Source of the DNA: JANQOH01 sp965201155
Lineage (GTDB): Bacteria; Pseudomonadota; Alphaproteobacteria; UBA7887
Direction of reading: 5' to 3'
DNA: 64,000 nucleotides
NCBI GenBank assembly: GCA_965201155.1
Contig: OZ241752.1
Location: forward strand, 682,001 to 746,000
In this document: positions 1 through 8,780 of the stretch, one piece after another
Layout: each line of letters opens with the position of its first letter
How positions within the stretch are numbered: the stretch's first letter is position 1
Made by a program: the position numbers and the translations under genes
Notes under the pieces: model-generated
Told to the model about the DNA's origin: nothing
The model's input: only the letters and a program-made list of their open reading frames with translations
Database searches by the model: none

Positions 1-287
1 TATCGAAAGCGGCGGCGGCGATGGTCTCCAAATCCTTTGCCGTGCGCCTCGGAAAGGAGGGTATCGCCGTTTACGATATCCAGCCGGGGGTCATTTCCAC
101 CTCCCTGACCGCCCCGGTCATTGAAAATTACAGGCGCCGCATCGACGACGGGCTCACCCTGATCCCCCGTGTCGGGCGACCGGAGGATATCGGCGCGATC
201 GTCGCCGGCCTCGCGTCGGGCGCCCTGCCCTACACCACCGGCCATGTCATTTCGCCGGACGGCGGTATGCTCGTTCAGCGCTATTAG
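1..287 (+). CDS. SDR-family oxidoreductase, C-terminal part (5' end outside window)
   Basis: Reading frame 3 is open from the left edge to a TAG at 285-287. The first visible codons read Ser-Lys-Ala-Ala-Ala-Ala, which is the segment carrying the catalytic Lys of the short-chain dehydrogenase YxxxK motif; the Tyr lies off the window. The PG motif (QPGVISTSLT), the RxGRPEDIG segment and the terminal TGHVISPDGG stretch are typical of the 3-ketoacyl-ACP reductase-like branch of SDRs. About 95 residues are visible, roughly the last third of a usual 250-residue SDR. The substrate cannot be inferred. The ATG at 21 is internal, not the start. Confidence 0.85.
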   Translation, partial: SKAAAAMVSKSFAVRLGKEGIAVYDIQPGVISTSLTAPVIENYRRRIDDGLTLIPRVGRPEDIGAIVAGLASGALPYTTGHVISPDGGMLVQRY

Positions 288-580
288 CCTCTCCTCCGCC
301 GCAGCGGATACGCGATTGACACGGGGCCGCATCGTTCGGCGGCGCCGGCGCAATATCGGGTGCAGATTTGCGCCGGCCGATATCCATGAGAAATGCCGGC
401 ATTGTTGTGCCGAACGGCCCTGACGGCAGCGCGTCGGGTGTCGGCGTATGTCGTAACGAAATCTGCATTGGCAGGCTTGCGCCGCCAAAAGATTTGCGAT
501 ATTTTCGATATTGACTATTTTTGTTCCGTGGCAGACGGGCGCCTGCCGGAAGGCAAGACAACTGGGGAGAGTTACAAGCA
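288..580. other. intergenic region upstream of the Met-rich lipoprotein
   Basis: No convincing gene was seen. The stretch at about 490-530 is AT-richer than its surroundings and contains two close copies of CGATATT. It may hold the promoter for the lipoprotein gene that follows, but I could not place convincing -35 and -10 boxes. Confidence 0.4.
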
Positions 581-2170
581 ATGACTGAACAACTGCGATG
601 GCCATTTCGGGCCATGCTGATGGCGGGTGTCGTCCTCACGGCAGCCTGTAGTGACGACGCGACGGTTACTGACATGGGCGACCCCGATCCACCTCCGCCT
701 ATGGGCATGGACAAGCCCGTACCTGACGCCGGGCTGCCCGCTTCGTCCGATGCGTTCACCGCATTGATGCTCATGCCAGACGCCATGTCCTCCGACGCGG
801 GCATGATGGATGGCGACAACACGGTTTATATGTTCATGGGCCTTGGCATGGGCGGAGATTATTCTGTCAAGGTCACCGAGTATTCGGACCACACCGTCAA
901 GTATGAAAAGAAGGGTGGGACCGATACGGAGTATTCGAGCCTCACCGTCGAGGCGAACGGCGCAACCCAGGTCGGCTACAAGCATTATGTGTTGGCCCCG
1001 CCATCCGAAGGCGGCGGCGACATGTGGACCGCCACGCCATACGAGGAGGGCACCTGGACCGGCAACGATTACGCGGCCATCGATACAGCGATGGGCGAGT
1101 CGGCGGTGATGGAAAAGGCCATGCGCGGCGAGATCACGGACATGATCATGGTTGATGCCGACATGAAGCTGATGCTCGGCGATGCGATGTTCGGAGACGC
1201 CGACGAGGGCTGGTCCACCGCCGAAATGGGTACCATGCGCTATCACACCAACGCCATGGTTACGGCAATGAGCGGCGAGGGTGAGCACCTGGGCAAGGAC
1301 TCGCCCGCGGAACGCACTCTGTATTCTATTCGCGGGTTGGGCGACGACGGAACTGGAATCCTGAAAATCTACATGAAGGAGGGGGATACCAGCACAGTCT
1401 GTGGAATGGCCACATGGTGCTATTCGGTGGATAATGCCGCTACCATGCCTTACGAAGATACGTCCATGGACATCATGGTGCCGGTTGGCGACATCACCTA
1501 CACAGTAACCCCGATGAAAGACGATGATGGGAACATCAAGGGGTTTTCGGCCATGGGCATGAATATGGACGGCATGTACGTCCCGCTCATGAACTACCTG
1601 GCTTACGGCTACTGGGTGGACCAGGTTCGGCACGAAGGCCACGATGACTTCGCGGTCCACGCTGCGGCGATGGGCGGTGTGCCCTTTATGGTGGACGGCG
1701 GGCCGATAGACGAGGACGATGCTACCATGAGAGTGAACAATCTCATGATGGCGACGGGCAGCGCGGAGTTCATGGGGCCCGCTGACGGCTTGATGTCGTA
1801 TGACATGGATGGCAGCACGATGTTCGGGAAGTTCTCCGGAGAAGCGACGCTGATGGCTGATTTCGACACCGAAAAGATCTCCGGCTCAGTCGATATTGGT
1901 GGAGACCACGCCATGATGCTGATGCTCGGTGAGGCCGACATCATGACACCCATGCACGAAGATGAAGATATGCCAATGTATTTGGCCGGCGGCTGGTTCG
2001 ACGGCATGGTATCCGTCGACGGTGACGACGACATGGCCTGGAGCGGCACCTGGGGCGGGATGTTCTTTGGGGCTGGCAAGATGCCCGACGGCGTCGCAGG
2101 CACCTTCGGCGCGTCGACGTCGGACGAAATGACCAGCCTGGTCGGCGGCTTCGGCGCCACAACACAATAA
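581..2170 (+). CDS. Met- and Asp-rich secreted lipoprotein, possible TbpB-type C-terminal barrel
   Basis: 529 residues. The start ATG at 581 is chosen because GGGGAGA lies 10 bases upstream and a lipoprotein signal follows directly: RWPFR, a hydrophobic run, then LTAAC with the lipidated Cys at about residue 23. An upstream in-frame start at 521 would bury this signal. About 60 of 529 residues are Met (about 11 percent by hand count), mixed with many Asp and Gly; there are few Cys. The C-terminal end (GGMFFGAGKMPDGVAGTFGA) resembles the last strands of transferrin-binding-protein-like or Slam-type surface lipoproteins, where a GTFGA motif is common. That link is a motif impression only. The gene stands alone and ends at a strong terminator. 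A role in metal (copper?) binding is a guess from the Met content; the real function is unknown. Confidence 0.75.
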   Translation: MTEQLRWPFRAMLMAGVVLTAACSDDATVTDMGDPDPPPPMGMDKPVPDAGLPASSDAFTALMLMPDAMSSDAGMMDGDNTVYMFMGLGMGGDYSVKVTEYSDHTVKYEKKGGTDTEYSSLTVEANGATQVGYKHYVLAPPSEGGGDMWTATPYEEGTWTGNDYAAIDTAMGESAVMEKAMRGEITDMIMVDADMKLMLGDAMFGDADEGWSTAEMGTMRYHTNAMVTAMSGEGEHLGKDSPAERTLYSIRGLGDDGTGILKIYMKEGDTSTVCGMATWCYSVDNAATMPYEDTSMDIMVPVGDITYTVTPMKDDDGNIKGFSAMGMNMDGMYVPLMNYLAYGYWVDQVRHEGHDDFAVHAAAMGGVPFMVDGGPIDEDDATMRVNNLMMATGSAEFMGPADGLMSYDMDGSTMFGKFSGEATLMADFDTEKISGSVDIGGDHAMMLMLGEADIMTPMHEDEDMPMYLAGGWFDGMVSVDGDDDMAWSGTWGGMFFGAGKMPDGVAGTFGASTSDEMTSLVGGFGATTQ

Positions 2171-2220
2171 ACTTGGCCGGCAGCGCCGCATAGCAGTAGC
2201 GTTTCTCGCCAGATGCGAAC

Positions 2221-2249
2221 AGGGGCGGCCCCGCGGTCGCCCCTTTTTT
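2221..2249 (+). terminator. Rho-independent terminator after the Met-rich lipoprotein gene
   Basis: AGGGGCG at 2221-2227 pairs with CGCCCCT at 2238-2244 across a 10-base loop, followed by a run of six T (2244-2249). It lies about 50 bases after the stop codon at 2170, so the lipoprotein gene appears to be a single-gene transcription unit. Confidence 0.8.
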
Positions 2250-2624
2250 GTAGTTGTCGGTACGAGTGCTGGCCGAAGCATTCTGCTCGCCCTCCCATGA
2301 TGCGCAGATATGTGCAGGAGCACTATGAGTGCATCGTGGATGTCCGCCATACAGAGCCTCTACCGATTTTCCCATGGAGAGTGCCTCAACTCCGAAAACC
2401 TTGACGCACTTCTCCCGGAGAGCGGGTTCGCATTTCCTGATCACAACCGCGCTTGGCGAAGCCAGCGCGGCAAAATTCATGCCGCCGGAAAACACAAACC
2501 GAGTACCGCCAATCCCTCTGCCGACCGCCTCAAGACTCAAGGAAGCAAACACACCGAAAATGTGGCGCAGCATTTGCTATTCCACAGCATTCACAAGAAC
2601 GCGGTTTTCGCGTAACGTGCCTTG
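2250..2624. other. intergenic region with no recognised gene
   Basis: Several short overlapping reading frames of about 100 codons exist here, but none has a ribosome binding site, a recognisable domain or a codon pattern like its neighbours. I see no RNA gene or clear repeat. It must contain whatever promoter serves the larA-like and parC genes. Confidence 0.4.
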
Positions 2625-3950
2625 ATGCAAGTCAACGAGCAAAGCAACCGCGCCAGCGCCAACCCCGCCTCCGTCGGCCTGCGATACGGACGCGGCGAAA
2701 TCACCGTTCCCATCGCCCCCGACTGGCGGCCAACCATCATTCGCAAACCTGACATGCCGGTGCTGGAAAACCCGCGCGCGGCCGTCGCCGCCGCGCTGGA
2801 TGCGTCCGACCTGCGTGCCCGGGCCATCGCCGCCGGCTCCGCTTGTATCGCCATTTGCGACACGACACGACCCGTGCCGAACGGGCTGCTGCTGCCCCCC
2901 CTCCTGCGCACCCTGCTCGACGCCGGGCTGCCACCCCGTGCCATTACCCTGATCGTCGCTACCGGCCTGCACCGCCCCAATGAAGGTGACGAACTCCGCG
3001 CGCTGATCGGCGATCCCTGGGTGCGCGATACCGTGCAGGCGGTCAATCACTTTGCCCGTGACGACAGCGCCCACACTCATGTCGGCACCACCAGCCGCGG
3101 GAACGACGTTCGCTTGGATACGCGCTTCGTCGAAGCTGATCTGCGCATCGTCACCGGTCTTGTCGAGCCGCACTTCATGGCCGGCTGGTCGGGCGGACGC
3201 AAGGTAGTGGCCCCCGGTCTCGCCCACGCCGACACCATCGCGACATTCCACAGCGCCCGCTATATGGAGCACGCCAACGCCGAAAATTGCGTGCTCGACG
3301 GCAATCCCCTGCATGGTGATCAGCTCGAGATCATCGATATGATCGGCGGCGCATTCGCCGTCAACACCGTCATTGACGAACAGCGCCGTCTCTCTTTCGT
3401 CAATTGCGGCGAAGTCGTCGCCAGTCATCTCGAAGCTGTCGCCGCCGCCCGCCGCTATAGTGAAATTCCCGTGCCTCGCCGTTTCGACACCGTCGTCACG
3501 GGCGCCGCCGGCGACCCCCTTGATGCCACCTACTACCAGACCGTCAAGGGAATGGTCGGGCCGCTTGACATCCTGAATCCCGGCGGGCGGCTGATCATCG
3601 CCTCCGCCTGTTCGGAGGGTTTCGGGTCGCCCGAATTCGCGGACGCTCAAAGACGCCTTATTGCCCTCGGACCGCAGGCGTTCCGTGCCAGCCTGCTCGC
3701 GAAACGCCGCGCCGCCATCGACGAATGGCAAAGCCAGAAGCAACTCAAGCCCATGCAAGCCGGCAATGTCCTTCTCTATACCGATGGCCTGTCCCCGTCC
3801 GATCGCGCACTTACCGGCGTGACCATGATTGATTCAGTGAATGACGCGATCGCCGACAGCATCGCCCGTTCCGGCGACCCGAACGTGGCTTTCGTCCCCG
3901 AAGGCCCCTATGTGGTGCCGTTCTGGCGTCCCCAAGCGAGCGCACCCTGA
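2625..3950 (+). CDS. LarA-like nickel-dependent racemase/epimerase family protein (DUF2088)
   Basis: 441 residues from ATG 2625; a TTG at 2622 is directly adjacent. The protein keeps the hallmarks of lactate racemase LarA: DTTRPVP near residue 79, GLHRP with His116, EPHFMAGWSGGRK with His183 and Lys193, and TFHS with His209. Their spacing matches His108, His174, Lys184 and His200 of the characterised LarA, the residues that bind and anchor the nickel-pincer cofactor. The family racemises or epimerises 2-hydroxyacids. The substrate here is unknown, and many such homologues are not lactate-specific. No larB, larC or larE cofactor genes occur in the window. The gene ends 18 bases before parC and may be co-transcribed with it. 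Confidence 0.85.
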   Translation: MQVNEQSNRASANPASVGLRYGRGEITVPIAPDWRPTIIRKPDMPVLENPRAAVAAALDASDLRARAIAAGSACIAICDTTRPVPNGLLLPPLLRTLLDAGLPPRAITLIVATGLHRPNEGDELRALIGDPWVRDTVQAVNHFARDDSAHTHVGTTSRGNDVRLDTRFVEADLRIVTGLVEPHFMAGWSGGRKVVAPGLAHADTIATFHSARYMEHANAENCVLDGNPLHGDQLEIIDMIGGAFAVNTVIDEQRRLSFVNCGEVVASHLEAVAAARRYSEIPVPRRFDTVVTGAAGDPLDATYYQTVKGMVGPLDILNPGGRLIIASACSEGFGSPEFADAQRRLIALGPQAFRASLLAKRRAAIDEWQSQKQLKPMQAGNVLLYTDGLSPSDRALTGVTMIDSVNDAIADSIARSGDPNVAFVPEGPYVVPFWRPQASAP

Positions 3951-3968
3951 GGAACGCGCCGCCGCCCC

Positions 3969-6194
3969 ATGCCTAACGATTCCGGCGCGGCCATCGTCCC
4001 TGTCAAACTCGTTGACAGCCTCAGCGAGCGTTATCTCTCCTATGCCCTGTCCACGATCATGGCGCGCTCGCTTCCCGACGTGCGCGACGGCCTCAAGCCC
4101 GTGCATCGCCGCTTGCTCTACGCCATGCGCGAACTCCGTCTGGACGCCGAGGGAGGGTTCAAGAAATGCGCCCGCGTCGTCGGCGACGTCATCGGAAAGT
4201 ACCATCCCCACGGCGAAACTGCGGTCTATGACGCCATGGTCCGCCTCGCCCAGGGCTTCGCCGTGCGTTACCCGCTTGTGGACGGACAAGGCAATTTCGG
4301 CAATATCGACGGCGACCGCGCCGCCGCCATGCGCTACACCGAAGCTCGGCTCACCCCCGTCGCCGAAGCGCTGCTTGCCGATATCGACCGGGGCACCGTC
4401 GATTTTCGCGACAATTACGACGGCTCGGAATCCGAGCCCGTCATCTTGCCCGCCGCCTTTCCCAACCTGCTCGCCAACGGCGCCAGCGGCATCGCCGTGG
4501 GCATGGCCTGCTCCATCCCGCCCCACAATGCCGGTGAGCTGTGCGACGCCCTCCTCCATCTCATTGACTCGCCTGACGCCGACACCGACGCCCTCGTCAA
4601 ACTCGTGCCCGGACCCGATCTGCCCACCGGCGGGGTGCTGGTGGAGTCGCCGGAGGCCGTCGCCACCGCCTATCGCACAGGGCGCGGCGCGTTCCGCATC
4701 CGCGCCCGCTGGCGGGTGGAGTCGCTGACGCGGGGCCAATACCAGATCATCGTTGAAGAACTCCCATGGCAGGTACCCAAGGCCCGACTGATCGAAAGAA
4801 TCGCGGACGCCATGGCCGCGCGAAAACTGCCCTGGCTCGCCGATATCATTGATGAGTCGGCGGAGGACGTCCGCATCGTCCTTGTCCCGCGCGCCCGCAC
4901 CATCAACCCGGAAGCGCTGATGGCTGCGCTGTTCCGCGCCAGCGAACTCGAAACTCGCGTACCCCTCAACCTCAACGTACTCGACTCGGAGAACCGACCG
5001 CAGGTCATGTCCCTTGGCGGCGCCTTGCGGGCGTTTCTCGACCACCGGCGCGTGATCCTGCAACGCCGTTCCCGGCACCGCCTGGAGCGCATCGCCCGCC
5101 GTCTCGAAATTCTCGAAGGCCACCTTGTCGCCTATATCAATCTCGACGCCGTGATCCGCATCATTCGTGAGGAGGAGCACCCCAAGGCCGTGATGATTGC
5201 GCGCTGGAGCCTCACCGATACGCAGGCGGAGGCCATCCTCAACATGCGTCTGCGCAACCTGCGGCGCCTGGAGGAACTGGCAATTCGCGGTGAAATCGAC
5301 TCGCTGACTTCCGAACGGAGCGAGTTGGAGATGCTGCTCGCCGATACCGATGCGCAGTGGCGCGCCATTGGCGCCGAAATTGCCGATATTCGCGCCCGCT
5401 TCGGCAAGGACACGCCGGCGGGACACCGCCGCACGGAAATCGGCGCCCCATCGGACACCGCTCCCGTCTCCGCCGAGGATATGATCGAACGCGAACCCAT
5501 CACGGTCCTGTGCTCCGAAAAAGGCTGGATTCGCGCAGTTCGCGGCCATATGGCCGCCGAAGCAGAGGCACGCTTCAAGGAAGGGGACAGCGAATGGCGG
5601 CGACTGCACGCCCATTCCACGGACAAGCTTCTGGTTTTTGCTACTGACGGGCGCTTCTTCACCCTCTCCTGCGATCGTCTTCCCGGTGGACGCGGATTCG
5701 GCGAGCCCCTGCGCATGATGATCGACCTCGACAATGAGCATGAGGTCGTCGCATTGCGCGTTTACCGCCCCAGCGGCCGCTTGCTCGTAGCCGCCAGCGA
5801 TGGCCGCGGATTTCTGGTTGAGGAAAACGACGCTGTCGCACAAAAGCGCGGCGGACGTCAGGTGCTCAATGTTACGGCACCAACCACCGCGAGTGTCTGT
5901 GCCGCCGCTGACGGCGACCATGTTGCCGTGGTAGGCGCAAATCGCAAGCTGTTGTTGTTTCATCTCGACCAACTACCGATCCGCAGCCGCGGACGCGGCG
6001 TCATCATGCAGCGATACCGCACGGGCGGTCTCGCCGACGCCGCGGTGTTCCGTGCCGCCGAAGGTCTCTGTTGGCGTCAGGGCTCACGAACGCGCCGCGT
6101 CACCGAGTTCGACGCCTGGCTCGGCAAACGCGGCGAGACGGGCCACGCTGTGCCGCGCGGGTTCCCCCGTACCAACCGTTTCGATCCTTCCTGA
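3969..6194 (+). CDS. parC: DNA topoisomerase IV subunit A
   Basis: 741 residues. The subunit pairs with ParE to unlink daughter chromosomes. The N-terminal breakage-reunion domain is clear: SERYLSYALSTIMARSLPDV, DGLKPVHRRLLYAM, the quinolone-determining segment GKYHPHGETAVYDAM (Thr84 and Asp88 in the positions equivalent to E. coli Ser80 and Glu84), and the catalytic Tyr at about residue 123 in AMRYTEARL. The C-terminal third carries degenerate beta-pinwheel blades. The length is typical of alphaproteobacterial ParC and shorter than GyrA. It lies 18 bases behind the larA-like gene and converges with the CoA-transferase gene. Confidence 0.95.
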   Translation: MPNDSGAAIVPVKLVDSLSERYLSYALSTIMARSLPDVRDGLKPVHRRLLYAMRELRLDAEGGFKKCARVVGDVIGKYHPHGETAVYDAMVRLAQGFAVRYPLVDGQGNFGNIDGDRAAAMRYTEARLTPVAEALLADIDRGTVDFRDNYDGSESEPVILPAAFPNLLANGASGIAVGMACSIPPHNAGELCDALLHLIDSPDADTDALVKLVPGPDLPTGGVLVESPEAVATAYRTGRGAFRIRARWRVESLTRGQYQIIVEELPWQVPKARLIERIADAMAARKLPWLADIIDESAEDVRIVLVPRARTINPEALMAALFRASELETRVPLNLNVLDSENRPQVMSLGGALRAFLDHRRVILQRRSRHRLERIARRLEILEGHLVAYINLDAVIRIIREEEHPKAVMIARWSLTDTQAEAILNMRLRNLRRLEELAIRGEIDSLTSERSELEMLLADTDAQWRAIGAEIADIRARFGKDTPAGHRRTEIGAPSDTAPVSAEDMIEREPITVLCSEKGWIRAVRGHMAAEAEARFKEGDSEWRRLHAHSTDKLLVFATDGRFFTLSCDRLPGGRGFGEPLRMMIDLDNEHEVVALRVYRPSGRLLVAASDGRGFLVEENDAVAQKRGGRQVLNVTAPTTASVCAAADGDHVAVVGANRKLLLFHLDQLPIRSRGRGVIMQRYRTGGLADAAVFRAAEGLCWRQGSRTRRVTEFDAWLGKRGETGHAVPRGFPRTNRFDPS

Positions 6195-6226
6195 AAACAG
6201 GCTGTAGCGGCCGGGGCGGGCCGAAC

Positions 6227-7411
6227 TCACACCGCGCCGTCACGGCGCAATGCCGCGATCTCGTCCGCTCCGAAGCCCAGTTCGCCGAGAATAGCGTCTG
6301 TATGCTCGCCCAATGCCGGTGCCCGATGACGAATACTCCCGGGACTGGCCGACAAATCGAGCGGGGCGCGCAGCAGCGGCGCGGTCGTCTCCAGCCCAGG
6401 AAATGGAAACGCCGCCATCAACCCCATGGCGCCGATATGCTCGTGCTCCAGAATGTTCTGCGGCGTCAGTACCGGCGCCGATGGAATACGCGCCTCGTCC
6501 AGCGTCGAAACGCAATCCGCAACTGTGCGCTCACCGGTCCATTCCGCCATGCGTCCGCATATGACATCGCGATTGTCGCCGCGCGCCTCATCGGTGGCGA
6601 ATCGCGGGTCAGTCAGCCAGTGCGGCTCGCCCATCAGACGCGCCCACCGTTCGTAAAGGGGGTTGCCCACCGTCTGCACCAGCAGCCAGCCGTCGCGCGC
6701 CTGAAACGCATCCGTGGGCGCTGAGGTTTGGCCCCGATTGCCTGTCGCTACCCTGTTCGGTTTCCGCAGCGCCTGTTCGATCACTGTCGGAAAGTTGAAC
6801 GACAACGCCGTTCCCAACAGCGATGTGCGCACCACCTGCCCCTCTCCCGTTTTCGCGCGGTGCATCAGCGCCGCCATCGTTCCGAACGCCGAATACAGCG
6901 CCGTACCGTAATCAACATAAGGCAGGAACGCACGCATCGGGGCGTCCGGCCAACCGGACAGGTACATGGCTCCGTTCATGGCCTGTCCGATACCGTCGAA
7001 CCCGACGCGGTTGCGCATCGGCCCCTTGTGTCCGAACCCCGAGGTAGTGGTGAGGATGATATCGGGGCGAACGGCTGTCAGACTTTCATGGTCTATGCCC
7101 ATGGCCGCCAGGGTCGGTGGCGGCAAATTGGCGACCACGACATCCGCCGTGCGCACCAGCTTCCGCACCACCTCCTGGCCGCCGGGCGTGCGCGGATTCA
7201 GAGTCAACCCGCGTTTGTTGCGCGCCAGTTGCAGGAAAGTAGCGCCGGGTCCGTCTTCGACAACCGGCTGCACGAAGCGATCCTCACTGCCGGCGATTTT
7301 CTCGATGCGAATGACATCCGCACCCATTTCCGCAAGCAAGGTGGCGCAAAACGGCCCCGCGATGTATCGCCCGAAATCGAGCACCCGCACCCCTTCCAGA
7401 ACTGCGCTCAT
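6227..7411 (-). CDS. class III CoA-transferase (CaiB/BaiF/Frc family)
   Basis: 394 residues, the usual length for the family. The enzyme moves CoA between carboxylic acids through an aspartyl-CoA anhydride. Visible features are the N-terminal GVRVLDFGRYIAGPFCATLLAEMGA block, the NKRG segment near residue 65, and the catalytic Asp at about 167 in LPYVDYGTALY, which matches Asp169 of formyl-CoA transferase. The start ATG at 7411 has AGGAGGAAG upstream and overlaps the stop of the MscS gene by four bases (ATGA), so translation is probably coupled. The acyl donor and acceptor cannot be deduced. It is too short to be the two-domain DMSP enzyme DddD. Confidence 0.9.
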   Translation of the reverse strand: MSAVLEGVRVLDFGRYIAGPFCATLLAEMGADVIRIEKIAGSEDRFVQPVVEDGPGATFLQLARNKRGLTLNPRTPGGQEVVRKLVRTADVVVANLPPPTLAAMGIDHESLTAVRPDIILTTTSGFGHKGPMRNRVGFDGIGQAMNGAMYLSGWPDAPMRAFLPYVDYGTALYSAFGTMAALMHRAKTGEGQVVRTSLLGTALSFNFPTVIEQALRKPNRVATGNRGQTSAPTDAFQARDGWLLVQTVGNPLYERWARLMGEPHWLTDPRFATDEARGDNRDVICGRMAEWTGERTVADCVSTLDEARIPSAPVLTPQNILEHEHIGAMGLMAAFPFPGLETTAPLLRAPLDLSASPGSIRHRAPALGEHTDAILGELGFGADEIAALRRDGAV

Positions 7412-8427
7412 CCGTCGCTTCCTCCTTCCTCAAGTCCTGTTTCCGGCGCCGGACCCACGACATCGCCGCGCCACGGCGGAACGGGCGCCACTGACGGCGC
7501 AGCCTGAGCGTCGCCCATGATCAGTGTTCGATGCGGAAACGGTATTTCTATCCCGTGCGCATCGAATGCCTGCTTCATGCGCCGCAAATACTCCCGCCGC
7601 ACACGCCATTGCCGCCCTGGCCGTGTCTTCAGCCGCACCCGGATCTCGACTGCCGAGTCAGCCAATGCATTCACACCCAGCACCTCGAGCGGGGCCAGGA
7701 TGTCGGCACCGTAGTTCGCGTCGCATCTCATGTCCTTGGCCGCCTCCCGCATTACCGGGATGACATGATCCACATTCTCCTTGTAGGCGACGCCGGCATC
7801 GATCAGCGCGTAGGAGAAGTCCCGGGTCATGTTGCGCACCGCGCCAACATCGCCGAACGGCACGATATGAAGATCGCCGGCAAGATCGCGCAGACGCACG
7901 GTGCGAAGGGTCATTCCCTCGACAACGCCCGAATGCGTCCCGACCTCCACCACGTCACCCACGGCAATCGAGTCTTCCAGCAAGATGAATGCGCCGGTGA
8001 TAACGTCCTTGACCAGACTTTGCGCGCCAAACCCCACCGCGAGACCGATAATGCCGATGCTGGCAAGCAGGGGCGCAATGTCGATACCCAACTCCGAAAG
8101 CGCCACAAGCGCAACCACCACAGCCAAGGCGATCCGCGCGATACCGCGTCCCAACGGCAATAGCGTGCGCAGGCGCGCATCGCGCCGGCTGTCTCCTTCG
8201 GCCGCTTCCAGCCGCGCGACAACCACGTCCACGCGACGCCACAGGACGTACGCCGCAACGGCCACCAACGCCAACGACGCGGCTCGCTTCGCCAGTGTCC
8301 ATACCGGCGCGCCTTCCGCCCTTGCGAAAAACCCGCCTAACCGTGCTTCGCCGACCCATATTCCGATTGCCGCGGCAGCCAGAATCACCGTCAGGATTCC
8401 GCCTACCGCCAGCGTCCTGGCCGTCAC
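7408..8427 (-). CDS. small-conductance mechanosensitive channel (MscS family)
   Basis: 339 residues with three predicted membrane segments: residues 7-25, 45-65, and the pore-lining helix near 95-140. The pore helix continues into the signature LLASIGIIGLAVGFGAQSL, VKDVITGAFILLEDSIAVGD and the beta domain (VGTHSGVVEGMTLRTVRLRD). The soluble C-terminal domain follows. The start is a GTG at 8427 with GAGAGGAG upstream. The family releases solutes on hypo-osmotic shock. The last about 40 residues are Pro- and Gly-rich and look disordered. It lies between sorB (32 bases upstream) and the CoA-transferase (4-base overlap). Confidence 0.93.
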   Translation of the reverse strand: MTARTLAVGGILTVILAAAAIGIWVGEARLGGFFARAEGAPVWTLAKRAASLALVAVAAYVLWRRVDVVVARLEAAEGDSRRDARLRTLLPLGRGIARIALAVVVALVALSELGIDIAPLLASIGIIGLAVGFGAQSLVKDVITGAFILLEDSIAVGDVVEVGTHSGVVEGMTLRTVRLRDLAGDLHIVPFGDVGAVRNMTRDFSYALIDAGVAYKENVDHVIPVMREAAKDMRCDANYGADILAPLEVLGVNALADSAVEIRVRLKTRPGRQWRVRREYLRRMKQAFDAHGIEIPFPHRTLIMGDAQAAPSVAPVPPWRGDVVGPAPETGLEEGGSDG

Positions 8428-8459
8428 GCTCCTCTCTCAGCGCGTTCGGCGTGCATCGT

Positions 8460-8780
8460 TCAACCGCCTGCACCACCCGACATGGCGCGCGCCAGCCTGT
8501 CTTGGCCGAAAAACTGCGACAGATAGTTCAGTACGAGGGTCCTGTCCGCAGCAGGCAGGGCCGGCATCTCCTGCTCGGCCGTCATGTAGTCCAGAACCTC
8601 CGTCCAGACGTCGCGTGAAAGACCCTGTTGGGTTACCAACCGCAGCGAATGGCAAGCGCCGCAATAGCCACGCACCTCTTCGCGGCCGGCGCCCTCGGGA
8701 AGCCCATCCGGGTCACTATCCTGTGCGTCGACCGGCAGCGCCCAGATCAGCGCCGCCAGGACAACCGCAGCTATGCGCAT
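8460..8780 (-). CDS. sorB: cytochrome c subunit of sulfite dehydrogenase (SorB-like)
   Basis: 106 residues from ATG 8780, which overlaps the sorA stop codon by one base (TGATG). It has a signal peptide (MRIAAVVLAALIWALPVDA) and one haem-binding motif, CGACH at residues 40-44. The following RDVWTEVLDYMTAEQEMP and LNYLSQFFG segments are typical of the small SorB-type monohaem cytochromes. It is predicted to accept electrons in the periplasm from the molybdenum subunit and pass them to cytochrome c or an oxidase. Its position directly after sorA supports the role. Confidence 0.88.
   Translation of the reverse strand: MRIAAVVLAALIWALPVDAQDSDPDGLPEGAGREEVRGYCGACHSLRLVTQQGLSRDVWTEVLDYMTAEQEMPALPAADRTLVLNYLSQFFGQDRLARAMSGGAGG

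Noticed and set aside
2310..2615. Possible gene of about 100 codons between the lipoprotein and the larA-like gene
   Set aside because: Three overlapping frames compete, none has a ribosome site, and the product has no signal, domain or plausible composition.
3834..5972. A 712-codon minus-strand frame opposite parC
   Set aside because: parC is unmistakable on the plus strand. The antisense product lacks any motif.
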